Source: Spiribacter halobius (lineage in GTDB: Bacteria > Pseudomonadota > Gammaproteobacteria > Nitrococcales > Nitrococcaceae). From it: a DNA stretch of 64,000 bases. A program made the translations under genes and the position numbers. The notes beneath the pieces were generated by a model. It had not been told where the DNA came from and made no database searches. It saw nothing but the letters and a program-made list of their open reading frames with translations. Below, in pieces: positions 43,612 to 52,300 of the stretch; positions within the stretch are counted from its first letter, which is position 1; each line of letters starts with the position of its first letter. Location: NCBI RefSeq assembly GCF_020883455.1, contig NZ_CP086615.1, forward strand, positions 3,333,501 to 3,397,500, given 5' to 3'.

Positions 43612-44345
43612 GTTGAGACGGCACCGTGGGCCAGGCCTTCCAGGACCAGGTCGGGGGCGTGGAGGCTTGCGGGGAGGTGGGGGCGCAGGGTCTCGGCGTC
43701 GCCGCCGGTGAGCACGAGCCGCAGATCGAGTTCCGTGGCCGCCTGCAGGCGGTTGTAAAGACCTTCGACACTGGCGGCGGTGCCGAGGACGAGGCCGCTG
43801 CGCAGGCCGGTGCGGGTATCGGTGGCGAGGTGGGTGAGCTCGCCCTCGACGTCGATGGGCGGGAGGCCCGGGGTGCGTTGCGCGAGGCCCAGCTGCTGGG
43901 TCGCGAGGCCGGCGAGGATGACGCCGCCGAGGTGATGGCCGTGGGGGTTCACGGCGTCCACGGTGATGGCGCTGCCGCAGTCGACGATGCAGGCGGGCAG
44001 GAGGCCTCGGGCGGCGGCGCCGGCCATGGCGAGCCAGCGGTCGGTGCCGAGCTGGCCGGGGTCTGGATAGGCGATGCGGATGCCGGCGCCCTCCTTCGGG
44101 GTGCGGACGCGGCGCGGGGTGATGCCCCACAGGGTCTGGCTCAGCTCGGTGACCCGGGCGCTGATGGGGCCGGGCGCAGTGGTGACGTAGCGCACGGCCG
44201 TCGGCGGCGGCAGCCGGGCCCAGTGGCCGTGGAGGGCGTCGATGGCCGAATGCGGGCAGGCCTCGCCCGGCGCCAGCAGGTGGCCGCGGTCGGCGATGGC
44301 CCACTTGATGCGGCTGTTGCCGATGTCGATGACGAGGGTGGTCAT
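43608..44345 (-). CDS. coaX: Type III pantothenate kinase
   Basis: 245 residues with VIDIGNSRIKWAIADRG (phosphate loop), LGTDRWLAMAG and CIVDCGSAITVDAV, the CoaX signatures. It phosphorylates pantothenate in the first step of coenzyme A synthesis and, as typical for type III, is not CoA-inhibited. birA lies upstream, the usual birA-coaX pairing. The C-terminus (HGAVST) stops inside a family C repeat, so a few native residues may be lost. Confidence 0.94.
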   Translation of the reverse strand: MTTLVIDIGNSRIKWAIADRGHLLAPGEACPHSAIDALHGHWARLPPPTAVRYVTTAPGPISARVTELSQTLWGITPRRVRTPKEGAGIRIAYPDPGQLGTDRWLAMAGAAARGLLPACIVDCGSAITVDAVNPHGHHLGGVILAGLATQQLGLAQRTPGLPPIDVEGELTHLATDTRTGLRSGLVLGTAASVEGLYNRLQAATELDLRLVLTGGDAETLRPHLPASLHAPDLVLEGLAHGAVST

Positions 44346-44580
44346 GGGGTTTCGGGCTCGGGACGCTCGCGGGGTGGCGCGGTGTAAGGCCTATGGTGTC
44401 AGCGCGGCGCAGGTTTTGGGAGGCTGGGTGAGGTGACGGCGTGCCGCCGGGGTAGAGGGGATTCGGCGCGAGGGCGCGCCGCCTGCAGGCTGCAATCGGG
44501 CTTCTCCTGGCGGAGTTTGGCATGTGGGAGCTCCCCCGGCCGGGTCTCCCATGGCGGCGCCGCTCGCGTGTCGCAGGGCA
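44346..44580. other. Intergenic stretch between birA and coaX with a degraded repeat
   Basis: It contains a family A-like arm (GGGGATTCGGCGCGAGGGCG around 44458) and part of a family A or D partner (CATGTGGGAGCTC and GTCTCCCATGGCGGCGCC). No gene or clear promoter is visible. Confidence 0.5.
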
Positions 44581-45558
44581 TCATGATGGCAGCACTCTCG
44601 TGTCGCCGCTCAGGTGGCGCTCCAGGCCCTGGGCGGTGCGCAGAATCAGGGCGCCGGTCTCGTCGACGCCCTGGACCTCGCCGGTGACGATGCGGTTGGC
44701 GAGCTGGAGGGTGATGCGGCGGCCGGCGAGTGTGTCGAGGGCCGGCCAGCGTTCGCGCAGGGCGGGGGCGAAGCCATCGGGATAGGCCTGGCAGGCCTCG
44801 AGCACGGCGGCGGCGAGCTGGCCGGCGAGCCCGGGGCGCGGCGGCGGTGCCGGGAGGATATCCGCCACGCCGGCAGCCTCGCGCCCCGGCTCCAGGGGGC
44901 CGACGAGATCGGCGCGCCAGTTGATGCCCGTGCCCACCACCACCGTGCAACGGCCCATGGGGTCCCCGGACAGCTCGCAGAGGATGCCGGCGAGCTTGGC
45001 GCCCTCGTGCATGACGTCGTTGGGCCACTTGACGCCCACGCGGGTGGCGCCGAGGGCGCGAAGCGTCTCGGCCAGATGCAGGGAGACCAGCAGCCCCAGG
45101 CCGGCGGGCCCGGACTCGAGCGCCTCGAAGGACCAGGCCACGGACAGGTAGATGCCGCCCGGGGGCGAGGCCCAGCCGCGGTCGAGCCGGCCGCGACCGC
45201 CGGTCTGGCGCTCGGCGATGACCATCTCCGGGCCGCCGCTCCCGCGCGCCCGCAGCCAGCGGTTGGTGCTGTCCACCTCGGGCAGCACGGTCAGCGGGAT
45301 GCCGGCCCAGCTCTCCCCGAGCCCGGCACGCAGCGCGTCGGCCTCGTGCAGCGGCCATGGCCGGTCCCAGCGATAACCCTGGCCGACTTCGGCGCTGACC
45401 GGATAGCCGGCCGCCTGCAGCTGATGCACCTGCTTCCACACGGCGGCGCGGCTGATGCCGAGGTCCTCCGCCAGGCGCTCCCCTGAGCGCGGGGCGCCGT
45501 CAGCGAGCAGGCGCAGCAGGCGGTCGCGGGTGCCGGGGCCGGGGCTGGCTTCAGCCAT
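44581..45558 (-). CDS. birA: Biotin-protein ligase / biotin operon repressor
   Basis: 325 residues. An N-terminal winged helix (RLLADGAPRSGERLAEDLGI and RAAVWKQVHQL) can bind DNA. The ligase domain contains VDSTNRWLRARG, the biotinoyl-AMP loop AERQTGGRGRLDRGW, VKWPNDVMH and a C-terminal beta domain (GEVQGVDETGALIL). It attaches biotin to acetyl-CoA carboxylase and related proteins. It overlaps the aminopeptidase gene by 8 bp. Confidence 0.95.
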   Translation of the reverse strand: MAEASPGPGTRDRLLRLLADGAPRSGERLAEDLGISRAAVWKQVHQLQAAGYPVSAEVGQGYRWDRPWPLHEADALRAGLGESWAGIPLTVLPEVDSTNRWLRARGSGGPEMVIAERQTGGRGRLDRGWASPPGGIYLSVAWSFEALESGPAGLGLLVSLHLAETLRALGATRVGVKWPNDVMHEGAKLAGILCELSGDPMGRCTVVVGTGINWRADLVGPLEPGREAAGVADILPAPPPRPGLAGQLAAAVLEACQAYPDGFAPALRERWPALDTLAGRRITLQLANRIVTGEVQGVDETGALILRTAQGLERHLSGDTRVLPS

Positions 45559-46852
45559 CGGCGGCCCCGGGCTCGTCGTAGAAGGTCCGCAGGACGGCGA
45601 TCATGGCCGCGTGGTCCTCGGCGCCGGCGGCCTCGCGGATGCTGTGCATGGCCCACATGGGGTTGCCGACGTCCACCGTGCGCACCCCGAGCCGGGTGGC
45701 GGCCATCGGGCCGATGGTGGTGCCGCAGGGCAGGTCCACGCGATGCACGTAGTGCTGGCAGGGCACGCCGGCCTGCTCGCAGAGGCGGGCAAACCAGGCA
45801 CTGCCGACGGCATCCGAGGCGTAGCGCTGCTTGGCGTTGATCTTGACGGCGGGGCCGGCGTTCACGGCCGGGGCGTCCTCCTCCTCGTAGGCCCAGGGGA
45901 AGGCTGGATTGCGGGCGTGGGTCATGTCCGCGCTGAGCAGCCAGGACCGGGGCAGCTGACGCTCCAGCGGCATGTCGAGCGCACGCGCGATGCGGCCGAG
46001 GACGTCGGGCAGGAAGCTGCTGGCGGCGCCCTTGAAGCTCTCGCTGCCGACCTCCTCGTGGTCGAAGACCGCGAGGATCGCCAGGCCCGAGTCGGGCTGC
46101 GCGTGCCGCATGGCCTCCAGCCCCGCGTGGCACGAGGCGAGGTTATCGAGCCGGGGCGCGGCGATGAACTCCTGGCGGCGGCCGTAGCGGGTCGGCGCCT
46201 GGGTGTCGACGGCACCGAGCTCCCAGGCGCGGACGCGCTCCGGGGCCACCCCGAGCGCCTCGCCGAGCCAGGCCCGCAGGGCGTCCATGCCCGGCGCTTC
46301 GTCGCCGAACTGCAGCGGTAGATGATCGTGGGGGGAGAGCTTCAGGCCCTCGTCGTTGACCGTGCGGTTCATGTGGATGGCGAGGTTCGGGATCCGACAG
46401 ATGGGGGTCGGGTGATGGAACAGCCGGCTGGCGTCGGTGCCGTCCGCCCCGCGCAGGATCACCCGCCCGGCCAGTGTCAGATCCCGATCGGCGAACGTGG
46501 CCAGGATGGGGCCGCCGTAGACCTCGACCCCAAGGCGCTGCATGCCGTCCCCCTCCCGCGCCCTGCCCGGCTTGACGCGGAGGCCGGGGGAGTCGGTATG
46601 GGCGCCCACGATGCGGATCGGGCCTTCGCTCGGCCGCTGCCCCACCGCGACGGCGATCAGGGAGGATTCGTCCCGGCGGACGAGGTAGCGGCCGCCGGGC
46701 CGGATGTCCCAGCTGTCCGTCTCGCGGCGCTCCGCGAAGCCGGCATCCCCGAGCCGCGCGGCGAGGTTGGCGCCGGCGTGCCAGGGGGACGGGGAGCTGT
46801 CGATGAAGGTCAGGAGGTCGGTGACCGGGTCGGCTGGCATGGTGTGGGGCAT
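45551..46852 (-). CDS. apeB: M18-family aspartyl aminopeptidase
   Basis: 433 residues. Metal ligands and catalytic segments are visible: IVGAHTDSPGLRVKP, FDHEEVGSESFKGAASS, LLSADMTHARNPAFP and GNPMWAMHSIREAAGAEDH. The enzyme removes N-terminal acidic residues from peptides in the cytoplasm. The start is uncertain: ATG at 46852 or 46840, neither with a strong Shine-Dalgarno sequence. The longer open frame begins with a low-complexity segment. Confidence 0.92.
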   Translation of the reverse strand: MPHTMPADPVTDLLTFIDSSPSPWHAGANLAARLGDAGFAERRETDSWDIRPGGRYLVRRDESSLIAVAVGQRPSEGPIRIVGAHTDSPGLRVKPGRAREGDGMQRLGVEVYGGPILATFADRDLTLAGRVILRGADGTDASRLFHHPTPICRIPNLAIHMNRTVNDEGLKLSPHDHLPLQFGDEAPGMDALRAWLGEALGVAPERVRAWELGAVDTQAPTRYGRRQEFIAAPRLDNLASCHAGLEAMRHAQPDSGLAILAVFDHEEVGSESFKGAASSFLPDVLGRIARALDMPLERQLPRSWLLSADMTHARNPAFPWAYEEEDAPAVNAGPAVKINAKQRYASDAVGSAWFARLCEQAGVPCQHYVHRVDLPCGTTIGPMAATRLGVRTVDVGNPMWAMHSIREAAGAEDHAAMIAVLRTFYDEPGAADG

Positions 46853-47005
46853 GGGCGTCGTCTTGGGTGTCCGCGGCGATTGCGGTTGGCTGTTGGATGT
46901 TGGCTTCCGCCTGCGGCGGGAGCCAACCTGTTGCTGCGTCATGGCTGGCGCTGTCCGGGTTACCGTAAGGCGTGTGCCGGGGTCGCAGGAACACGCGGCG
47001 CCAGT

Positions 47006-48187
47006 CTATGCCGGGGCGGCCACCTCCTCGCCGGGCCTCGGCATGGCCGCGCCGGCCAGCGCAGTGACCGCGCCGGTCACCGCCAGGGCGACGAACATGG
47101 CGAAAAACCCGCCCAGACCGTGAAGCGCGCCCACGAGCGGCACCGCGATCCCACCGACGCCCAGTACCAGGAGGAACTGCAGCCCATAGACCCGTGCCCG
47201 GATGTGCTGCGGCACGTAGCGCGCGACCAGGGTCGAGCCGATGGGCACCTGGGCGAACACCAGGACCATCACCAGCCCGCCAGCGAACACCATGGGCCAG
47301 CCGTGGCTTAACGCCGCAACGCTCATGGCGAGCACCTGACCCGCGGCGATGGCCATCAGCAGCGGACGCACCGGGAAACGGTCCAGCGCCATGCCGACGG
47401 CAATCTGCGCGAACGCCGCCGTGGCGTAGATGACGGTCGCGACAAGGCCGATACCGGCCGTGCTGGTAATGACGGCAACGAGACGCTCCTCGAGGACCTT
47501 CGGCATGGCCACCGTGGTCGCGTTGAACTGCAGGGAGACCATGATCGTCGCCACCGCAACCACCGCGAGCACCCGCGGCCAGCCAGGCCGCATCCGTTCG
47601 CTGGCCGCGGTGTGGATGCGGGCGCGGGGCGCGCCGCCGTGCCGCCACAGGAACGCGATATAGGCCAGGCCGGTGAGCAGGGACAGCACCCCGGGCAGCA
47701 CGAAAGCCGCCCTCCAGCCGGCGGTGTCAACGAGCGCGGCGGAGACCAGCGCCGCGCCGGCCACGCCCATGTTGCCCCAGACGCCATTGATCCCCAGCCG
47801 GCGGCCGAGCGATGTGCGGGGACCGCTCTCTGCAACCATGGCGATGCCCACAGGATGGTAGATCGCCGCGAACACGCCGACGACAAACAGCGCGGTGGCC
47901 ATCGCCACCGGCCCGTCCGCAAACCCCATGAGCAGGCAGGCGGCCCCGATGCCGAGAAAGAACACCACCATCATTCCCTCGCGGCTCCAGCGATCGCCGA
48001 GCCAGCCCGCGGGAATGGCACCGAAACCGAAGATCAGGAATGCCGGGGTCGCCAGCGTCATCAGCTCGCCATAGGCGAGCCCGAACTCCCGCTCCATGGC
48101 GATCACGGCGGTCGCGAATATCAGCATGAACCAGTGATCGTAGGCGTGCCCCACGTTCAGGAAAAGCAGGCGCAGGCGCGCTTCCAT
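47006..48187 (-). CDS. MFS transporter
   Basis: 393 residues with twelve predicted helices. The first loop motif is GWLGDRWSREGMMVVF (the MFS G-x-x-x-D-R-x-x-R pattern) and a related motif occurs in the second half. It begins LFLNVGHAYDHWFMLIFATAVIAM, resembling fosmidomycin-resistance/sugar-type MFS proteins. The substrate is unknown. The C-terminus is Pro/Glu/Ala-rich. Confidence 0.85.
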   Translation of the reverse strand: MEARLRLLFLNVGHAYDHWFMLIFATAVIAMEREFGLAYGELMTLATPAFLIFGFGAIPAGWLGDRWSREGMMVVFFLGIGAACLLMGFADGPVAMATALFVVGVFAAIYHPVGIAMVAESGPRTSLGRRLGINGVWGNMGVAGAALVSAALVDTAGWRAAFVLPGVLSLLTGLAYIAFLWRHGGAPRARIHTAASERMRPGWPRVLAVVAVATIMVSLQFNATTVAMPKVLEERLVAVITSTAGIGLVATVIYATAAFAQIAVGMALDRFPVRPLLMAIAAGQVLAMSVAALSHGWPMVFAGGLVMVLVFAQVPIGSTLVARYVPQHIRARVYGLQFLLVLGVGGIAVPLVGALHGLGGFFAMFVALAVTGAVTALAGAAMPRPGEEVAAPA

Positions 48188-48618
48188 CGGAACCCCGGTA
48201 CAAATCTCAAGGCGGTACTACACGCCGTAACCCGGCCGTGGCTTACTCTGGTGGCGGCGACCCGGACTCGATGCGCTGTCCGCAACCACCTGCCTCGAGC
48301 CCCCACCCGGTATCAGCATCGGCGAATCGTGCGCCGCATACAACCGCCGCGGCTGCGTGACCTGCAATCGGTGCAGGCAGATCGCACACGTCGCGCCCGC
48401 GAACGGTCTGTGCTAAGGAAGTGGTGGCAAGGCTGGGGCGCGTGGGCAGCGCGATTTGCCCGGCCCGCGGAAGCGGGTACCCTGCTCCGGCAGGCGGCGC
48501 CAACGGAGACGCCCCATGCACGCCGCCGAGCACGATCCCCGCAGCGCATCGCGGATGCCCGCTGCGCGCAGCGCACGCGGCCCCACGAGCAGCATGCAAC
48601 CGGCCAGGAGACCCGATC
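48188..48618. other. Divergent intergenic region between the MFS and M42 peptidase genes
   Basis: About 430 bp with no supported gene; open frames here are Arg/Pro/Ala-rich shadows. A short hairpin CCTGCA-ATCGG-TGCAGG lies at 48361-48377. I could not assign promoters with confidence. Confidence 0.5.
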
Positions 48619-49716
48619 ATGAGCGCTAGCCCGCTCCTTGAGCGCCTGCGGGCACTGACCGCCCTGGATGCCCCCGTGGGCTTCGAGGAGCCGGTGCTGG
48701 AGGCCGCCCGGGCGGGCCTCGCGGCCTGCTGCGACCGGGTGGAAAGCGACCTCCGCGGTAACGTCTACGCCTACCAGGCAGGGCGAGACGCCAGCGCGCC
48801 GCGGGTGATGATCACGGCGCACGCCGACGAGGTGGGGTTCATGGTGACCTCCGTGCTCCCCTGCGGGCACCTGCGCTTCGCCCGGCTCGGCAAACCCACG
48901 GCCATGGTTCTCCCCGGCCAGCGGGTTCGCGTGCTCACCACCGCGGGCGCCCTCGAGGGGGTGATCGGCGTCAAGCCCGGCCACGTGCTGAGCGGCGAGG
49001 AGGCGAACCGACTCCCGGCACTGCGTGACCTCTATATCGACGTCGGCGCCGAGTCCGCAGCCCAGGCCGCGGACTGGGGCATCGAGCCGGGCACGCCGGC
49101 CGTCTTCGTCGGCCCGCTCACCCGCACCGGCAACCCGCACCGCTGGCTCGGCAAGGCCGTGGACAACCGTATGGGCGTGCTCGCGGTGCTCGAGGCGGCC
49201 GAGCGCCTGGCTGAAGCCACCGCACCCTGCGAGCGGGTATACGTGATCGCGGTGGAGGAGGAGGTCGGCCTGCGCGGGGCCGAGGTGGCCGCGCGCCACG
49301 TGGACCCGGACGTGGTGCTCGCCGTGGACACCGTGCCCTCGGGCGGCACGCCGGACCTGCGCCCGGACGATCTTCCCTGGGAAATCGGCAAGGGTCCGCT
49401 GCTGAAGGTGCGCGAGACCATCGGGCTCAGCACCAGCCGGCCGCTGCGCGAGCTCATCCGTGCGAGCGCCGAGCGGGCGTCCCTCCCCTATCAGCTGATC
49501 GTGGACACCGCGGGCATCACCGACGCCACCTCCGCACAGCAGGCCTCCGGGCGGATCGCCGCAGCAGTGATCGGCCTGGCGCGCAAGTACTCGCATTCGG
49601 CCGCCGAGCTCTTCGACGCCCGTGACCTGGAGGCGCTGATCGACCTGGTGGTCGCGGTCACCCGGGACATCGAGCACGTGGACCAGCTGCGGCGGCTGCC
49701 TGCGGGCGGGGGCTGA
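48619..49716 (+). CDS. M42-family metallopeptidase (deblocking aminopeptidase type)
   Basis: 365 residues. Two-metal active-site segments are VMITAHADEVGFMV, KAVDNRMGVLAV, VIAVEEEVGLRGAE and VLAVDTVPSGGTPD. Family enzymes are dodecameric tetrahedral aminopeptidases. The ATG at 48619 has AGGAG upstream; the long in-frame extension is not protein-like. It is followed after 100 bp by the GntR gene, so it may belong to the catabolic region. Confidence 0.9.
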   Translation: MSASPLLERLRALTALDAPVGFEEPVLEAARAGLAACCDRVESDLRGNVYAYQAGRDASAPRVMITAHADEVGFMVTSVLPCGHLRFARLGKPTAMVLPGQRVRVLTTAGALEGVIGVKPGHVLSGEEANRLPALRDLYIDVGAESAAQAADWGIEPGTPAVFVGPLTRTGNPHRWLGKAVDNRMGVLAVLEAAERLAEATAPCERVYVIAVEEEVGLRGAEVAARHVDPDVVLAVDTVPSGGTPDLRPDDLPWEIGKGPLLKVRETIGLSTSRPLRELIRASAERASLPYQLIVDTAGITDATSAQQASGRIAAAVIGLARKYSHSAAELFDARDLEALIDLVVAVTRDIEHVDQLRRLPAGGG

Positions 49717-49817
49717 CCGACGGCGCCCGGCTGGCGGACGCGATGCACGCCGCCTCATGCCTGGCCATGGCCCGGGCCGGGCGGCAGCGCCCGCTAACAC
49801 GATAGCGAGGAGAGCCG

Positions 49818-50522
49818 ATGAGAATCGTCAAGTCGTCCCTGCACGAGGCCTGCGCTGACCGCATCCGCGAGCAGATCAACGCGGGCGTGCTGCTGCCCGG
49901 CACGCGCATCCCCGAGCGCGATCTCTGCGAGCAGTTCGGCGTCTCCCGCACACCCCTGCGCGAGGCCCTGAAGGCGCTCGCCGCGGAGGGCTGGGTGGAG
50001 CTCACGCCCCACCGCGGCGCATGCGTGACCCGCCTCGACCGCGCCGACATCGAGAACGCCTTCGAGATCATGGCGGCGCTGGAGTCGCTCGCCGGGCGTC
50101 TCGCTTGCGAGCGCATCCGCGACGACGAGCTCGCCGGGATCCGCGCGCTGCACCAGGAGATGTGCGCCCACTACGAGAGCGGCGAGCTGCCGCAGTACTT
50201 CCGCTGCAACCAGCGCATCCACGAGGCCATCATCGACGCGGCCCGCAACCCGGAGCTGCGGCGCCTGTACGACAGCCTCTCCGGGCGCCTGCAGCGCGCG
50301 CGCTACACGGCCAATCTCACCCGCCAGCGCTGGAGCACGGCCGTGCAGGAGCACGAGCGCATCCTGGAGGCGCTCACCGCGCGGAACGCGGACCGCCTCT
50401 CCCGCCTGCTCGCCGAGCACCTGCAGCACAAGCTCGAAGCGGTGTGCGAGGCGAACTTCGTCAACGACACGGAGCAGGACGGCGGCGTCGACAGGACGCA
50501 CCGCTACTCCGGCAGCCACTGA
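49818..50522 (+). CDS. GntR/FCD-family regulator 1
   Basis: 234 residues. A winged helix (LLPGTRIPERDLCEQFGVSR, TPLREALKALAAEGWVEL) precedes an FCD all-helical ligand domain with metal-binding type residues (ESLAGRLACER, FRCNQRIHEAII, EHERILEALTARN). Such proteins sense small organic acids. It converges with the isomerase end of the TRAP operon and may control it. GGAGAG lies before the ATG. Confidence 0.9.
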   Translation: MRIVKSSLHEACADRIREQINAGVLLPGTRIPERDLCEQFGVSRTPLREALKALAAEGWVELTPHRGACVTRLDRADIENAFEIMAALESLAGRLACERIRDDELAGIRALHQEMCAHYESGELPQYFRCNQRIHEAIIDAARNPELRRLYDSLSGRLQRARYTANLTRQRWSTAVQEHERILEALTARNADRLSRLLAEHLQHKLEAVCEANFVNDTEQDGGVDRTHRYSGSH

Positions 50523-50536
50523 GTGCGCCGGGGCCC

Positions 50537-50559
50537 GTAGCCCGCCGGCGGCGGGCTAC
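50537..50559. repeat. Perfect hairpin after the GntR gene
   Basis: GTAGCCCGCC-GGC-GGCGGGCTAC, a ten-base-pair stem 15 bp after the GntR stop and before the convergent isomerase stop. It has no T-run, so it may be an RNA-stabilising or weak termination structure. Confidence 0.6.
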
Positions 50560-50585
50560 GCCCGGCTCGGCAGCGCCACGGGCTT

Positions 50586-51407
50586 TCAGGTTATGCCTGC
50601 CTCGCGCGCCCGCTCGACCAGGTAGCGGCGCCCTTCCAGCATGTCCTCGAGCGTGCCCCACTGATTCATGTAGTGGCCGGTGAAGCCGGCCCCCTCCACC
50701 AGGCGGAACATCTCGCCGAAGTCGATCGTCCCCTCGCCCGGATGCAGGTGCTCCTCCACCGTGCCACGGCAGTCGGCGAGGCGCACCTCGCGGCAGCGGG
50801 TGAGGTCCAGCGCCTCCACGAAACCGCGGATGCCCTCCGGGAAGAGATGCGCGTGGTTCACCGTGAAGGAGAACCCGAGCGCCGGCGAGCGGAGGTTGTC
50901 GAGATAGTAGCGGCACTCCTCGATGCTGCTTGCGAGGTAGTGCACCTCCGCGTCGTCGGGCTCCCGGTTGGTGTTCTCCAGCAGCAGCAGCGTACCCACC
51001 CGCTCGGCGTACTCGGCCGCTCGCCCCAGGCGCTCCAGCGCCGCCTCCCGGCGCAGCGCATAGTCGCCGGTGAAGTGGTAGCCGGCGTGCACGACGACCC
51101 ACTGCGCCCCGGTGTCCACCGCCATGTCGGCATAGGTGCGGAGGTACTGGTCGGCGGCGTCGCGCACGAACGGCGACACCTCGGCGATGTTCACTCCGGA
51201 GACGGTGTGCAGGCCAAGGTTCACCCCGTGCCGCGCGGAGAGCTCGCGGATGCGTGGAGCGCGCTCGGCGATGGTCTCGAGGGCGTTCGGCGCGAGGTCC
51301 ACCTCCACATCGAGGAAATGGACGTCGTGCTCGGCAGCCCAGACGATGGCCTCCTCCACGGGTAGGTCCTTCTTGGCGTCGATGCCGATGCGCTGATGCA
51401 GGTTCAT
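50586..51407 (-). CDS. Sugar phosphate isomerase/epimerase-like TIM barrel protein
   Basis: 273 residues of the xylose isomerase-like TIM-barrel type (AP endonuclease family 2 fold). Metal-site segments are LLLENTNREPDD, WVVVHAGYHFTGD, VNHAHLFPEG and VRLADCRGTVEEHLHPGEG. Substrates in this family are keto sugars, inosose or hydroxypyruvate-type compounds. It is the last gene of the minus-strand TRAP operon, so it probably helps catabolise the imported acid or a product of the enolase-superfamily enzyme. Confidence 0.82.
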   Translation of the reverse strand: MNLHQRIGIDAKKDLPVEEAIVWAAEHDVHFLDVEVDLAPNALETIAERAPRIRELSARHGVNLGLHTVSGVNIAEVSPFVRDAADQYLRTYADMAVDTGAQWVVVHAGYHFTGDYALRREAALERLGRAAEYAERVGTLLLLENTNREPDDAEVHYLASSIEECRYYLDNLRSPALGFSFTVNHAHLFPEGIRGFVEALDLTRCREVRLADCRGTVEEHLHPGEGTIDFGEMFRLVEGAGFTGHYMNQWGTLEDMLEGRRYLVERAREAGIT

Positions 51408-51459
51408 GGCGTTGTTTCCACTCCCATCTGTTGTCCGTCGCCGTCCCAGCCAGGCGCGC

Positions 51460-52272
51460 TCAGCCGGGGGGCACGCGCCCGGTGACCACCCAGGCGGTGG
51501 CCGTAAGCGAGCGCGGGCCGTCCTCGTCGCCGCTCAGGTAGGCGGAGCGCACTGCGGCGCACACTCGCTCGCGGAGCGCTGGTTCCAGACCCGCAACATA
51601 CCCGCCCACCGGGCCCTGGCCACCCAGCAGCGGCTGCCAGTAGTCGTCGAAATTCAGAAAGTCCATGCGAATCGTGACCCATGAGCGCTGCACCGACTCC
51701 AGACCGGCCCCCTCCAGCAGGCGCGGCATGCCGTCGGGCAGCGCCAGCGGTGATGAGAAGATCCGGTCCCGCAGGGCAGCCGCCTCCGGGTCGATGCCGG
51801 CGGCGCTGTCCCAGAGCAGCCGCTGGTACACCAGCCCGCCACGGAAATCCCAGGCCGAGGCCACCACCGTGCCCCCCGGCTTCGTGACACGGCGCATCTC
51901 CGCCACGGCGGCCTCCGGCTCCGCCACGAAGTTGAGCACGATGAGCGCGAAGGACGCCGCGAAGCGGTCGCTCTCCAGATCGAGGGTACAGGCGTTCTGG
52001 CGCATGAACTGCACGTTGCCTGCATCGGCACGCTCGCGGGCGAAACGCAGGTAGTCCTCGGCCACGTCGACGCCGATCACGTCCCGCTCCGGGTAGCGCT
52101 CGGCAAGCGCCAGCGCCATGCTGCCGGTGCCGCAGCCGACGTCGAGCAGCGGCCCCGCGGGCAGCGGCTCTGCCGCGCCGCTGATGCGCTCCGCCACCCG
52201 GCGGCTCCAGCGGCCAATGAATCCCTCGTAGGCGGCGCCGTCGTTGGCGGCGTAGGTCGAAGACTGGCTCAT
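51460..52272 (-). CDS. Class I SAM-dependent methyltransferase
   Basis: 270 residues. SAM motif I is LLDVGCGTGSMALALAERYP, followed by DVIGVDVAEDYLRFAR. EMRRVTKPGGTVVASAWD is the usual post-motif segment. The substrate is unknown. The ATG at 52272 gives MSQSSTYAANDG; the upstream extension overlaps the dctM end and is Pro-rich shadow. It lies within the TRAP/catabolic operon (28 bp after dctM), an unusual companion. Confidence 0.85.
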   Translation of the reverse strand: MSQSSTYAANDGAAYEGFIGRWSRRVAERISGAAEPLPAGPLLDVGCGTGSMALALAERYPERDVIGVDVAEDYLRFARERADAGNVQFMRQNACTLDLESDRFAASFALIVLNFVAEPEAAVAEMRRVTKPGGTVVASAWDFRGGLVYQRLLWDSAAGIDPEAAALRDRIFSSPLALPDGMPRLLEGAGLESVQRSWVTIRMDFLNFDDYWQPLLGGQGPVGGYVAGLEPALRERVCAAVRSAYLSGDEDGPRSLTATAWVVTGRVPPG

Positions 52273-52300
52273 ACGTCTGGGGTTCTCCGGAGTGGCGGGG

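Noticed and set aside
46853..46942. An extended N-terminus for the M18 aminopeptidase
   Set aside because: The extra residues (Gln/Arg/Lys/Pro/Thr-rich) are unlike the family, which starts close to the FIDSSPSPWHA segment, and no ribosome site is seen at the longer start.
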